Source: Paramecium tetraurelia
Lineage: Eukaryota; Ciliophora; Oligohymenophorea; Peniculida; Parameciidae
Reading direction: 5' to 3'
DNA: 64,000 bases
Assembly (NCBI RefSeq): GCF_000165425.1
Contig: NW_001799178.1
Location: 310,001-374,000 of the forward strand
The notes under the pieces were generated by a model. The model saw only the letters and a program-made list of their open reading frames with translations, was not told where the DNA came from and did not search any database. Below, one piece after another: positions 38,901 through 49,665 of the stretch (its first letter is position 1; each line of letters begins with the position of its first letter). Both the position numbers and the translations under genes were made by a program.

Positions 38901-41773
38901 CGTATGAAATCTGCAATTTTGGATTTCATTCTTCTTTATGAGGTCAAAGTTACACTTGGTATCTCATTCAGGAATAATCTTTCAAATAATGAAACATTTG
39001 CTTTTAATTTCTCTTATAAAAAATAATTTTTTATCGAAGGTTTTAATTATTAATGATCTCCTATTAGAATTAAGTGTTGTAAATTTGAAGTCAAAACGCT
39101 TGCAACATGAGATTCCAATACCTCAGCAGCCTCTTCTATAACCATAATTTTTGAATTTAACTTTTATAACTTATTTGTTTATTTAGCTACACCAGTGACT
39201 GTTGCACCAACAATCTTCATACCATTCAATATTTGAATTTCATTCTCATCATATAAATCTTTCAATTAACTAGATTTCTCCATAAATTATTTGTATAAAT
39301 TTCCAAATTTAAGACTATCATTCTAATATTTAAGGCATTCAAGATAAATTAAGATCTCCCTGATATCAGCAGGACTTAAAAACCAAGGATTGCTATTTTA
39401 TAAGCTTAGATAGCCTTTGATATTTTCAATGGTCTAGTATTAATAATGCAATAAATTTTAATTCTAATGATTTTCATTAAATTTTTGAATAGCCGAATCT
39501 ATACCAAGAGAATCAAACTTCATTTCCTTGTAATTATTATTATAAACTGCTTCGTCCTCTGAATCTAAATATTCATCTAAATCATCATCAGAATCACCAT
39601 GCTGCTATTAATTTAAACCAGGAGTTTTTTGTAAGTTTTAAAATTATTAAACGTCTTCATAAAATTGTTTCATTCTGAAGTATTTATGCATTCCATTTAA
39701 ATACCCATTTACTATCGTATTTTCTTCAGGTTTTTATTAATTAATCCAATATTTCACCAAAGTTTCTTCTGAATCCTCGATTAAAAAATCATCTTCATTT
39801 AACTCATTATCCGATAAAAAATTTGAGTATATGGAATCGTATAGCTCCCTCCAATATTTTGATATGTCTTATGGCTTAATTTTATAATCGTAATTTAGCA
39901 TTCTTTAAATTATATCACTTATCTCCTTTTTCAACTTATTGAATTCTCTAAACTCAAAGTCTACTTTCTACCTACACCTAATTTGACATTCTTATAATAT
40001 AGGGTTTTTGGAAGCTCCTCCCAATCTTGCCACATGTTCTTTTGGAACGAACTTTAAAATGTGTTCAAGAAATTAATCCAAAGCATGATTTGTATAACAA
40101 ACTATTAAAATAGGAAAATCATTTTTCTGTAGATTCTAATATAACAATCTTACAGCTAGAGCTCCACAATAAGTTTTTCCAGTTCCTGGAGGCCCTTAAA
40201 TTAAAGCCACTTCTTTCTAGAGCATCATTTTAACTGCACTTAGTTAAGATGCGTCCAAGGAAGTATTTAATTATGGCCATGGCTGTTAAAATATATTAAA
40301 TTTAACCCCTTTATATTGATTACCATATACAAGATCAATATCGAAGTGATAATTTTTATTTAAATATTGGGGGTAGCTTACTTCTTTTTTATTTTCAATT
40401 ATAATATTTTAAAAAGGGATGCTCACTTTTTATTTCAAAGCTTCTAAATAGCAGAGTATTGGTTCAACCAATCCTTCATATTACATAAGTATTGTTTTTT
40501 AAGAAAACAAATTTAATAATTGCATGATTGAAGTATTTGGATCAAGAAATCTAAATTCTAATTGTATTTTTCCATTTTTTTTATATTAAAATTATCTATC
40601 ATCTCTTCTTGTTATGACTCCAAATATTAAAGGAAAACACTCTATATTGGTTAAACAAATTAATGACCCAGAGGATAGTTTTTTTGATTTATCCCAATTA
40701 ATATTCTTCTGCTTTCTGCCATCCATATTAAATTGCTCAACTTAAATCTTCCAACTTAAGTCATTATTATTCATTCCCGCTGATATTAATTCAATATTTT
40801 AATATAATCCTATGTTACTTGTTTTTTCCTTATCTATAAATTCAAATCCTGATTCGTTTAAACTAATAATTGCATTTCTTAACTCTAAAATGTAATCCTC
40901 TCTGATTAGGTTAAAATGATGATCGATGTATCTGTCAAAAGTAATATTTTCTTTAGGAAGAATTTCCAATTTACCAAACAACTGATTGGGTAACTTATTA
41001 TATGAGAAAAATTCTAAGGCTACAGGGTAAATAGGTATTTCCCTCCATTCTAACACATTAGCAGTCTTATATATTTATTTTAAGAAATTATCAAAATCAG
41101 TCAGTATTTTTCCAACTTATTTTTGAAGCTAAGGGTTATATAATTCAATTATTTTGAGTAGATTGTATAAACTAGAGATACTTGATTGCTTTAGAGTTAT
41201 ATAATCATTGAGTTTTAAAGTCCAAAATAATTTGTACATTATTTCCAATTCTTAATTCATGTATTATATTGAGTTCTAATATATTAAAAGTAGAGTGCAT
41301 CTCTCTGTAATTTGAGTATTAAAGCTTTAGCTTCTAAGAATCATATTTATGTAGTTTTATTATCTTGATTCTCCTAAAATCCTCATAAGAGTAATGTATG
41401 ATTAACATTAATTTGCATTAATTCTGAGTTTGGAAAATGCTTCTTCTAGATTGTCTACGCTTTAAAAATATTGACTAATTGTATGAATTGTGTGGTTATT
41501 TTGTGAGATTTAAGAGAACCAATTAAAAAATTCCTCCTGTTTTTGTTATTCTTGTCTTCTTAAGATAGCTCTTTCTTTTTATTCCTATCTTATTCTTCTA
41601 AATTCTCTTCCCTTTGTATTTCTTTGTGATTATTACGACTATTAGTATTATTATTAAGGATGTTACTATTAAGGTTAATATTACTATTATTATTATTGTT
41701 ATTATTATTATTGTCCTTTGCCTTTCTTTTTGTAGTTTTTTCCTTCACCATTTTGCTTTCTATTATTTTACAT
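35909..41773 (-). CDS. ZNFX1: ZNFX1-like SF1 helicase with NFX1-type zinc fingers
   Basis: About 1,900 residues, N to C: a Gln tract and basic segment (start ATG 41773, MQNNRKQ), a region of about 480 residues, an SF1 (Upf1-type) helicase core, then NFX1-type zinc fingers to the end. Helicase motifs: Walker A GPPGTGKT near 40,180 and motif II VIEEAAE near 39,125 with LILIGDHQQLKP after it. From about 38,160 to 36,130, CGH-type units recur about every 80-90 bp, roughly 22 times, with the pattern C..H.C...CH.G.C..C. The order helicase then fingers is that of ZNFX1, not NFX1. ZNFX1 relatives act in RNA surveillance and, in nematodes, in small-RNA inheritance; a similar role here is inference. 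Introns not all placed. Stop TGA 35909-35911. Confidence 0.82.
41640..41715. repeat. AAT/ATT trinucleotide run in the 5' part of the ZNFX1-like gene
   Basis: Imperfect ATT-type triplets on the plus strand. In the gene's frame (minus strand) it encodes Gln as TAA/TAG/CAA. Confidence 0.75.
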
Positions 41774-41896
41774 GTTTACTAAAATAATAAATTTAAATAA
41801 TATATTAAAAAAATAGTTGATTGGTTAAAATTTCTAGAGAAAAAAATAGGCTATTTTTTTTAATTATTATTTGATTCTTTTTAATACTAATTTATT

Positions 41897-42904
41897 ATGT
41901 TAATGTGTTGTAATTCAAAAAGATTAAAAACGGGTGAATCCCCAAACAGATCGAAATCAAAACCAAAACAACGAAACAGTGAGATCTGTCCGATGTTTAC
42001 AAAGGAACGATGGATAGAAATTATGAAGAGATCATTTGAAGACTAAGGATATTCAGAATTAAGTTATAATCTTAGACATAATTTTCCACTTGAATTGAGA
42101 TGTCAAGTTTGGTTTTGGCTTACAGAAAAAGCCAGAATCAAAAGTTGTTTATATCAAAAGCTTTAATTTGAATCACCATCTGAGCAATAAATACTTAAAG
42201 ATCTACACAGGAGTTTTCGATCAAAACGAAATACTAAGAGGATTTCTGGTTCTTCTGATTCTAGCTAACCAGATAAGAATTAAGAACAAGGAAAAGTTGA
42301 TTAGCAAAAATTAGACAAGTTGAAAAGGATTCTAATTGCATATTCGAACTTGGATAAGGAAGTTAAATATGTCTAGGGAATGAATTTTATAGCATCTTCT
42401 ATACTTGAACAGCTAGAATAAGAAGAATTGTGTTTCATAATTCTAAATCACATCTTAAACATTCAAAATTATAGAAAAGGTACAACATTATCATATTATT
42501 AAAAGTATTTTTAATGGATATGACAATCCTTGAGATTATTGATAAGCGGATTTAGTTTGAAGTTCCTCTTATTTATAATAAAATGTAAGAATTAAAAGTC
42601 AAACCACAATATTGTTTTGACACTTATATATTTTCATTGTTTTAACTTGTCAGAAAGGAATTAGCACATAGAATAATAGATATTTTCTTATTTGAAAAAG
42701 AATGTAAAATAAATTAAATACAAAAAAGCCATTTTGTAGACTGTTATCATATAATTACTAAAAATGCAATAAGTTGAAATTTTGAAGTGTCAAGATCAAG
42801 ATGAAATGATTATATATATAAGAAATGATCTTATAGAAGACGCCCTCGACAAATTGGATGATGGAAAGGATTATTTATCCTAGTTGCTTTCAATTCATTT
42901 ATGA
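41897..42904 (+). CDS. TBC-domain Rab GTPase-activating protein
   Basis: About 315 residues. The TBC domain includes the family's DLHRSF near residue 100, with the arginine that belongs to the first catalytic motif, and YVQGMNFIAS with the glutamine motif (consensus YxQGMN). IIDIFLFEKE near 42,690 and KMQQVEILKCQDQDE match the C-terminal TBC helices. The N-terminus MLMCC suggests Cys acylation. Introns: 26 nt near 42,481-42,506 and 25 nt near 42,705-42,729; the second is essential, since without it the frame hits TGA. Predicted to switch off a Rab GTPase in membrane traffic. Stop TGA 42902-42904. It converges with the next gene; the divergent ZNFX1-like gene starts 124 bp upstream. Confidence 0.85.
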
Positions 42905-43082
42905 ATATGCTACATTAATCAGAATATACTTATTGAAAAATATAAAAATAATTAATTATTTTGAAATAAGGACTTGGTAGTTATGATTTAAAAATCATAG
43001 ATTTTTCAAAATAAATCAAAATGGTTTCTAATTTTAAATTATTAATGAGTCTTAATATGCAATAATTAAATTAGTAAATAAT

Positions 43083-44083
43083 TCATATTTCTTTGAGAAT
43101 TTCTTTTGCTTGTTTGTTTTCAATTGAACCACTTTAAAGGTTCAATAACTTTAAAATATCATTAATCAAAAAGTTTAGCGAACTGTCTGATTATTAAATA
43201 GCTTTAGCTCTTAGAATTAAAGGACTATAATCAATATATTATGAAAGACCTTGATTCTGAGAGAGTAGAAAATGTTTTATGAAATAAAATACCTATTTTC
43301 TATATAAAAAAATACTTAAACACTTCTTTCATAATTTGATTAATCACATAATTTTGAGATTATCTATACGAATTAATTATCAACAATAAAACACAAATCC
43401 AAATGTTTTTCTAATAATTTGAAGAGAAAATTTAAAATTGTACAAGAATCTAAACTTAAATAATATTTTATTGAAGCTTGAAATCTTGAACTAAATAATT
43501 AATCAATTAGCCTATTGGTTAATGTTTCTTCTGGCAATTTAGAAATCAATTAGCAAATTTACTCTACATTTAGATTTGAATCTTGTAAATTTATCAACTC
43601 TATTAAATATAGCATAAACTCTTAAGTATAAAAGTTTGCAAATTTATATTTTGATAACATGGTTAATCCATTTAAAGCATAATCAATTAATTCTATATCT
43701 TGAAGTCTAATAACTTCAAAAAAGAAAGGTACAGCTTTCATTTGCTCTTGCTATATAAATTAACTATGGGATTCTCTACATAAAATAACAAGACCAGGTA
43801 TAAGAAGGTTGAAGTACTTCATAATTTAATTATAATTTGAAATGAATAGGTAGGAGAGATCAGAAATAAACCCTTATTTTATTATTTCAAATGTGTTTTC
43901 ACTCAAATTTTGGTAATATTGCTCAGCTTATTCAAAATTTACTTTCTCTAAACCCTCCAAAAATAAATGACTATCATTATTTTCAGCTTTCTTCAAATAT
44001 TGTTGTCTAGTAATGAAAAATTTCAGTTCTCTTTCAAATTTTCTTTTTTGGTGCATAAATTTTTCAACCTTTAATCTTAACAT
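43083..44083 (-). CDS. Helical-repeat (armadillo-like) protein
   Basis: About 325 residues. A basic N-terminus (LKVEKFMHQKRKFERELKFF) followed by repeated leucine-rich helices (for example YNQIMKYFNLLIPGLVILC, LQDIELIDYALNGLTMLS, TILNFLFKLLEKHLDL). The basic head plus helical repeats recalls importin-alpha, but I see no conserved NLS-groove Trp-Asn pairs, so I only call it armadillo-like. A 23-nt intron at about 43,276-43,298 is needed. Start ATG 44083, stop TGA 43083-43085. It lies tail to tail with the TBC gene and head to tail with PACRG copy 1. Confidence 0.55.
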
Positions 44084-44398
44084 CTAAGTATAAATAATAT
44101 TTATTTTTTAATTTTGTATTTTGCTTGAATGAAAAAATATTTTAAAACAATTCTGGATGCTTTTGGTGCTAATATAAAAAATTTAGAATACTGTTGCTAT
44201 TAAAATAATATATAATCGAAAATTTTAATTTATCATGAATATTGCTCAAAACTTGATATTTTCTTCCTCCTCTCCAATTTCATTTATAAAAATATATAAT
44301 TTGAGCCAAAATGGAAGATAAGGATCTTAAAATTAGGAGAAATATGATTATTTAAATCCTATTAAAAATCAATAATTTAATATATGAAATATAGATGA
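44084..44398. other. Intergenic gap
   Basis: 315 AT-rich bases between two minus-strand genes. Its last 18 bases (44381-44398) belong to the inverted repeat; the rest is unique and presumably promoter. Confidence 0.4.
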
Positions 44399-45289
44399 TC
44401 AAAACATACAACTTTCATATGTAGGTATCATGTATTTAATATTAATGTATGCATCTTCTCCTCCATTTTTTTCAAGTGTTTCTAATGTTTCTTGTATAAG
44501 ATCAGATAGATTTTCATTTTTTCTTTATGAATAATCAATTTTATCTCCAATATTTACTAAAATAAATGAGAATTGAAATATACATCTTTTATTCTTATAC
44601 ATATTCATAACAGGTAGTATTTATCTATAATAAGGAACTAAGGCTTCTCCTATCATTTATCCACTTTTGACTAATTTCTATATTTTCTTTAAGGTAATAC
44701 ACATAATATCATGATTCTTAGTTGCTAAGGCTTCTATTAAAGAATTTCATAAATATGAATATTTACTTTTGATAGGAATAATCAATTAAGGTAAGACTGA
44801 TAATATCTTAGTTTCTCCTTTTTATAATAATTCTTCACATCCATTGACAGCTAAGAATTTATAAGGATCTTCAGTTTCTCTGAGTCCTTCAAAGAATATA
44901 GGAAGATATAAATGATAATCTAAGCATTCAGGTTCACATTTCCAAACGATCTTTCTAACAGCTCCACTAAAATTAACAGCAATTGGAAGATCTCCACGAT
45001 CATAATATTTTTTAAATAGAGTCTATTCAATCATAGGCAAAGCTTAAAAGATCCCTGATTTTGGTACTTTTTATGGAGCTTGACTTTTCTTTGGAGCTAA
45101 TGATGAAGACACTAATAGTCATATAACTTAAATATTAATACTTCCACCTGTCCCTGCAAATTTATTACTAATATTCAATAAATTTGAACAGAATTTACCT
45201 GGTGATCTCTAAGGAGAATGTCCTTTTATTCTTTTATTTGTTGTTTATTACTGCAGCATACTTTATTTATTTTATATTAAATTAATTAT
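44381..45289 (-). repeat. Left arm of 909-bp inverted repeat (contains PACRG copy 1)
   Basis: Reverse complement matches 51882-52790. Every block I compared by eye, inside the coding exons and introns, was identical. Identity runs about 18 bp past the stop codon and about 30 bp before the ATG with one mismatch, then stops. Spacer between arms 6,592 bp. Confidence 0.9.
44399..45259 (-). CDS. PACRG: Parkin co-regulated gene protein (PACRG), copy 1
   Basis: Axonemal doublet-microtubule protein that bridges the A- and B-tubules in cilia. The core matches human PACRG closely: [12 protein letters not shown] (human FYERGDFPIA), [62 protein letters not shown] and [13 protein letters not shown] at the C-terminus. 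Introns near the 5' end (one of about 45 nt starting at about 45,195, and one of about 36 nt near 45,110-45,145), and probably two more in the middle and the 3' third. The N-terminal 40 residues are Ser/Pro/Lys-rich. Stop TGA 44399-44401. An identical copy lies at 51912 in the opposite orientation. Both copies appear intact. Confidence 0.92.
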
Positions 45290-45666
45290 ATTTTGTTTCA
45301 TTTATAATATTTCTTTTTAAACTCTTCTCACATAATAAAGTTTGGTTTCTCTAGCTATTAGAATTATTTTCGAAACATTTTTAAGAGTTTATTCACATTT
45401 TAATTATTTTCAAAAGATAAAAGCTCAAAAAGTATCCAATTTAAAGGAGCCCACTTTTAAAAGTCAAATTATAGCCGAAAAAACGAATGTATTTGTTTAA
45501 ATTTTAATATTCTTATAATTTTATTCACATCTTGATTATTTACTTTGCATTTCAAATCATATCCAAGTTTTATTCTAGCATTTATTTATTTATAATGATA
45601 ATTCATATAAGTGTTTGAAATTATAAAGTAATTATTAAATTTATTTTATATATATATTACACTAGC
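45260..45666. promoter_or_regulatory. Divergent intergenic region
   Basis: 407 AT-rich bases between the divergent starts of PACRG copy 1 and the coiled-coil gene. The first 30 bases belong to the inverted repeat. No other element seen. Confidence 0.4.
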
Positions 45667-47791
45667 ATGGAAGTAAACTTTAATTAACTTGACATCCTTT
45701 TAAGATTGATTTAAGAAAGATCTGAGGATATTCGAGTGATGACAACAATAAATCAATAAGTATAAGCTAATTAGAAGACCATTGATATTGAATTCAATTA
45801 AGTTTAACAATCCCTTAGGCAAATGGGATTTAAAGTAATAGCTATGAAAAAACATGATAAACCTAGGTAGGATGAAGAAAACAAAATTTTAGAGTATCTT
45901 TCAAAAATCAATACGCTAAATCTTCCTGAGAGGATGTATATTTATAAATTTTGTTAAACTATAATAAAATTGTTCAAGCCAGAGATGCAGATAGTTAGAT
46001 TTAATTAAAAAGATACAAAAGACCTGTTATTGATGTTTAAATAATATTTCATGGCCGAGAATAATATTGAAATTTTATAATAAATCCAATAACTTATGAT
46101 GGATTAAGAATTTAAAGTAATTTATATATATCATATTGCAGATGACTTCAGCGTTAGTCCTTATAAAGATTTTAGTGAACAAATCTAGGGAAGATTTTCA
46201 TAATTTAATTCAAAGTACTTCTGCAATTGTTATATCAAAAATAAAAGCAAAACTATCTGAGCAACAATAACAATAAAAACATATTATGAATGAATAGCAA
46301 AAATCAACCGAACTACAAGATCCAGGATCAAATGAAAGCCCTAAAACCAAACTGTGGATTTAGAGAAAAGGCAGTAAATAAAGAGAATAATCGAGCTCTT
46401 TGGTTTACTAGAAGCCTACAATTATCCTCAGATCTGTCTCGATGGTAGATAAATTGCTAGTTGCCCAGTCTTAGTAATAATCTTATCAACAACAACTAAT
46501 GTAATAACAGTAATAGATGTACATCAATCCAGAGAGAGAATTAAAATTATAATTAAGAGCACAATAAAAGAAGTTAAAAAAGAAGCTACATTCTAATTAT
46601 AAAGCTATTTTAGATGTGGACTTTGATAATTATTGGGCTATGCATATTATTTTGAAAAAGAAATTCATCAAGCATTCAGATAAATATTGTAATTTAAAGT
46701 TATATATAGTTTTACAAAGAGGTGGATTCTACATTTGGAGTTAATTAAAGTTGTTTAATTAATCTATTAGATAAACCATAAACAACCATCAATTCAAAAG
46801 AGTAGAAAGCATTTAGGCAGATAAATTGACGAATGAGTAAGTTTAAGAGATACATCGAACATATAATACTACTTGTTAATCCCCAAGGAAGCTTCCATAA
46901 TTACCAAATGTACAATTAAAATCATAAAGTCCATAAATCATAAAATAAAATAAGTTTGTCCAAAATTTATCATTTTTACCATAGCTATAATTTAGAAATC
47001 AGCAACTTATCTAACAACAATAATAAGCTTATTCGCAAGTTTCATAGAAACCAATATCATTTTATGATCCAAATAAAGATTTTACTACATCAGCTTAAAG
47101 GTCTAATAAGTCATTAAATCTATCCTAAGACTAGATTCGCCACAAAAAATCTGAGCATAATTCTGAAATAATTCTCTACAAATGATTGATTGAGTAATTT
47201 TAACAATTAATAAATTCTCGTAAATAAATAATTTTAAAATTATTTATGAGACAATAACAAGCTCATATTTAGACTCTCTAAACTATGGCAGCTAGACTCA
47301 GCTCAACAATCTCACATAGGAGGTCTGTAATGAATGATAGTTAGCAAATCTACAATAAACAACAAAATCTTTCAGTTAACCAATCCTTTAACAGTCCAAA
47401 AATCATATCCAACCATTAATCATTTATTATTTCATAGCGAGCAAATTAAAGTATCAGAGACAATGTTTAAAGCGTTCAATGTGCATCTCCATCTTTAAGA
47501 ATAAAAACAGAGATAATAGAGAAAGAGGATAAGAAATAACAATAATTTATTGATGCAACTATGAAATTATTGGCGCAAAACGAGAAATTAGAAAAATTAA
47601 TTTGTGAATAAAATGAAATGCTAGCATACTATAAATAGGACAAGCAGGAATTAGAATTTTAAATAAAGAGATTATCACAGGAAATTATATTTCTCAAAGA
47701 TACAAACTAAAAGAGAGTAATGGCTTTAGAGAGGGAGTTAAAGTAGGTTAAAGGAAAATCTTAACATTAACCTAAAAAATTTCTTAGATGA
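45667..47791 (+). CDS. Gln-rich coiled-coil protein
   Basis: About 690 residues. An N-terminal helical domain of about 170 residues (NQLDILLRLIQERSEDIRVM ... LPERMYIYKFC) is followed by a long Gln/Ser-rich stretch, then a basic region with KKLHSNYKAILDVDFDNYWAM, and a C-terminal coiled coil (KLLAQNEKLEKLICEQNEML ... ALERELKQVKGK). A 25-nt intron near 46,120-46,144. Most Gln codons are TAA, TAG and CAA mixed. Resembles ciliate basal-body or cortical scaffold proteins in composition only; no family recognised. Start ATG 45667, stop TGA 47789-47791. Confidence 0.65.
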
Positions 47792-48347
47792 ATGTTAATT
47801 ATTTTAAAATCTTAATTCTATTTTATTATTTGAATCATAATCATATTTTTTTCAGTAGGCATTACTTTTTAAACAGAAATTTTTGTTTTTAGAATTAGGT
47901 TTATCTCCAGAATTTAATTACCCAGATTAATATTGGATCTAAAATTAGTTCAACTAGAAAAAATTCATTGAATAAGTTCTTATGTTTCTATGATTTAATG
48001 AGCTTTTAATTCAAAGAAACTAAAAGTTTTTTAAGAATTGACTGGCTTAGGTTAATGAAAATAAAAACTAGAAAGCAAAAAAAACTATATTTGCACCCTA
48101 AAAATTATCCAAATATTAAATATATAAAGAATAATTATGCCATAAATTAATTTGAGGTATTATTTGATGGTGTTACTTTTACAGAACTGGTCTTTCGATT
48201 TTTTTGATTACAAAAATAAATACAAATAGGACAATTGAAAGCTATGAATTTCAACTACCAAAATATCATTAAATTTAAAGCCAAAGAAAATGAAAATAAA
48301 TACTTTCTTAAAATCGATGATTTTCATTTGATTTGATATAGTAGATA

Positions 48348-48662
48348 ATGTCCGTTGTTAATTCGATTTTCCTAAAACAGGATTTGGAATTAAACTCATT
48401 ATAAAAATATTCTTCTGAAATGCAATTATATTTGGAATAGATAATTGCAAGGATACATAGATGCAGTATCAGAAACCGGAGCAATTTAAGAATCTCTTTA
48501 AATGCCAGAAGCAATAAAAATTATGAAATTTATATATAATTATGCAATTCCAAATCAAATTCTCCAGAAGGAGAATTAGCTCAGAAGAGCATGAATTAAG
48601 AAAAACAAAAGAAAGCAAAATGCAGATTGCCTTCCATTCTCAATCAGTAGCGTTAGTCTTGA
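48348..48662 (+). CDS. Possible small gene or exon
   Basis: A 104-codon frame from ATG 48348 (MSVVNSIFLKQDLELNSL) with a helical N-terminal half and a Lys/Ser/Asn-rich C-terminal half (SPEGELAQKSMNQEKQKK), ending at TGA 48660-48662. It may be a 3' exon of something upstream, where MNFNYQNIIKFKAKENENKY is also open in another frame, but I could not find a splice to join them. No family recognised. The length alone does not exclude chance. Confidence 0.3.
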
Positions 48663-48795
48663 TGGGATTTCCGTGAATGAGCACCTGGATGTGAAATTGT
48701 TTTGTAATGTGTTGTCCTTTTGGGAGGATTTTGACGCCCGCAACCTTCTTCGTCATCTATTCTGTCTCGCTGGGAGGAGTTTTGGGAGAATCATT
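48640..48795. other. GC-rich island
   Basis: About 43% G+C by hand count over 170 bases, against a background that looks closer to 25-30%. Contains ttgacgcccgcaacc and two short repeats of tttgggag. Both strands are open over about 40 codons. Possible structured RNA or a short conserved exon; I could not fold it convincingly. Confidence 0.45.
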
Positions 48796-49665
48796 TTTTT
48801 TATATAGTTTTTTTGATTTATTATATTGGGATATGTGTTCAGACCATATGGCCTTACCCCAGGAGTAAGACATTTGTAATTCTTGGCAAGCCTAAAAAAT
48901 GTAAACAAGAGCATAATACTTCTTTTAAAGATTTTTTCTCATACAAAACACGTGTGAGGAACATCACTTTCTCTTTCGGACTTGGACCAACTCTATTAGA
49001 CTATTGTTTCTTCAATTATAGTTCAACTTAATATTTTAAATCAGCGAGAATGGGCATGAGTTTATGAAATTTAGGTAAATAATAAAGCTTAATATCCTTA
49101 GATCAACATACTTTTATCTCTCGATAATACGTCATCCAACAAGGTTTTAGTAGCAAATAACACTAATTATTTAGTGTGTTATCATGATCAAAAAAATACT
49201 AAATTCTTTCTCACCTCAAATTCACTTATCTTTCGAAAACACTTCACTTCACTTATTAAAAAGTTGGGAATGACCCATATAACATTGTGATTATGGAGAT
49301 AATATAGACTGAAACCTTTTCTTAAATTAAACTATCTGAATTAGTCTAAATATTTTAAGCACAATTCAACTTAAATCTAGGCAACCCTTATGATTTTCTT
49401 AACTCTAAAAATAGTATTATTTGGTTTAGAATACTGTGGTGAAGTCTCTTTCAACATTTATATTTAAGATTTATTCCCAATCCGAACAAGCATAGACAAA
49501 TTTATTAGAATATCATTTCTTCTAATCAAATTAGTGAATTGATTATACTCTGAATTCTTGTCTATGGATTCAATTTCAACCAAAAACCATAGAGCTGATT
49601 TGGAGGTAAAATTCAGAATGTAAATTAAATTAATTGAAACAGTTAATATATATAGATATAAATTA

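Larger units (their letters stand above)
47792..49665. other. 1.9-kb stretch without a convincing gene
   Basis: By far the longest unexplained stretch in an otherwise dense window. It holds several open frames of 80-140 codons on both strands, none with a recognisable domain, and a GC-rich island at 48,640-48,795. The better candidates are a plus-strand frame at 48,348-48,662 and a minus-strand frame from about 49,188 to 49,650. Fragments of plausible coding also occur near 47,870-48,160. It may hold one or two unrecognised genes with several introns, a decayed gene, or a non-coding RNA. Confidence 0.4.

Noticed and set aside
41550-41754. Asn-rich N-terminus beginning [13 protein letters not shown] on the minus strand
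   Set aside because: That frame hits TGA early. Shifting to the Gln frame with ATG 41773 gives a continuous charged helical region leading into the helicase.
48813-49060. Plus-strand open frame starting MIYYIGICVQTIW
   Set aside because: Short, no recognisable domain, and poorly supported next to the GC island. Not enough to call a gene.
49188-49650. Minus-strand open frame of about 140 codons with no start codon
   Set aside because: No ATG, no domain, and with TGA as the only stop, runs of this length are expected by chance. Kept only as part of the unexplained interval.
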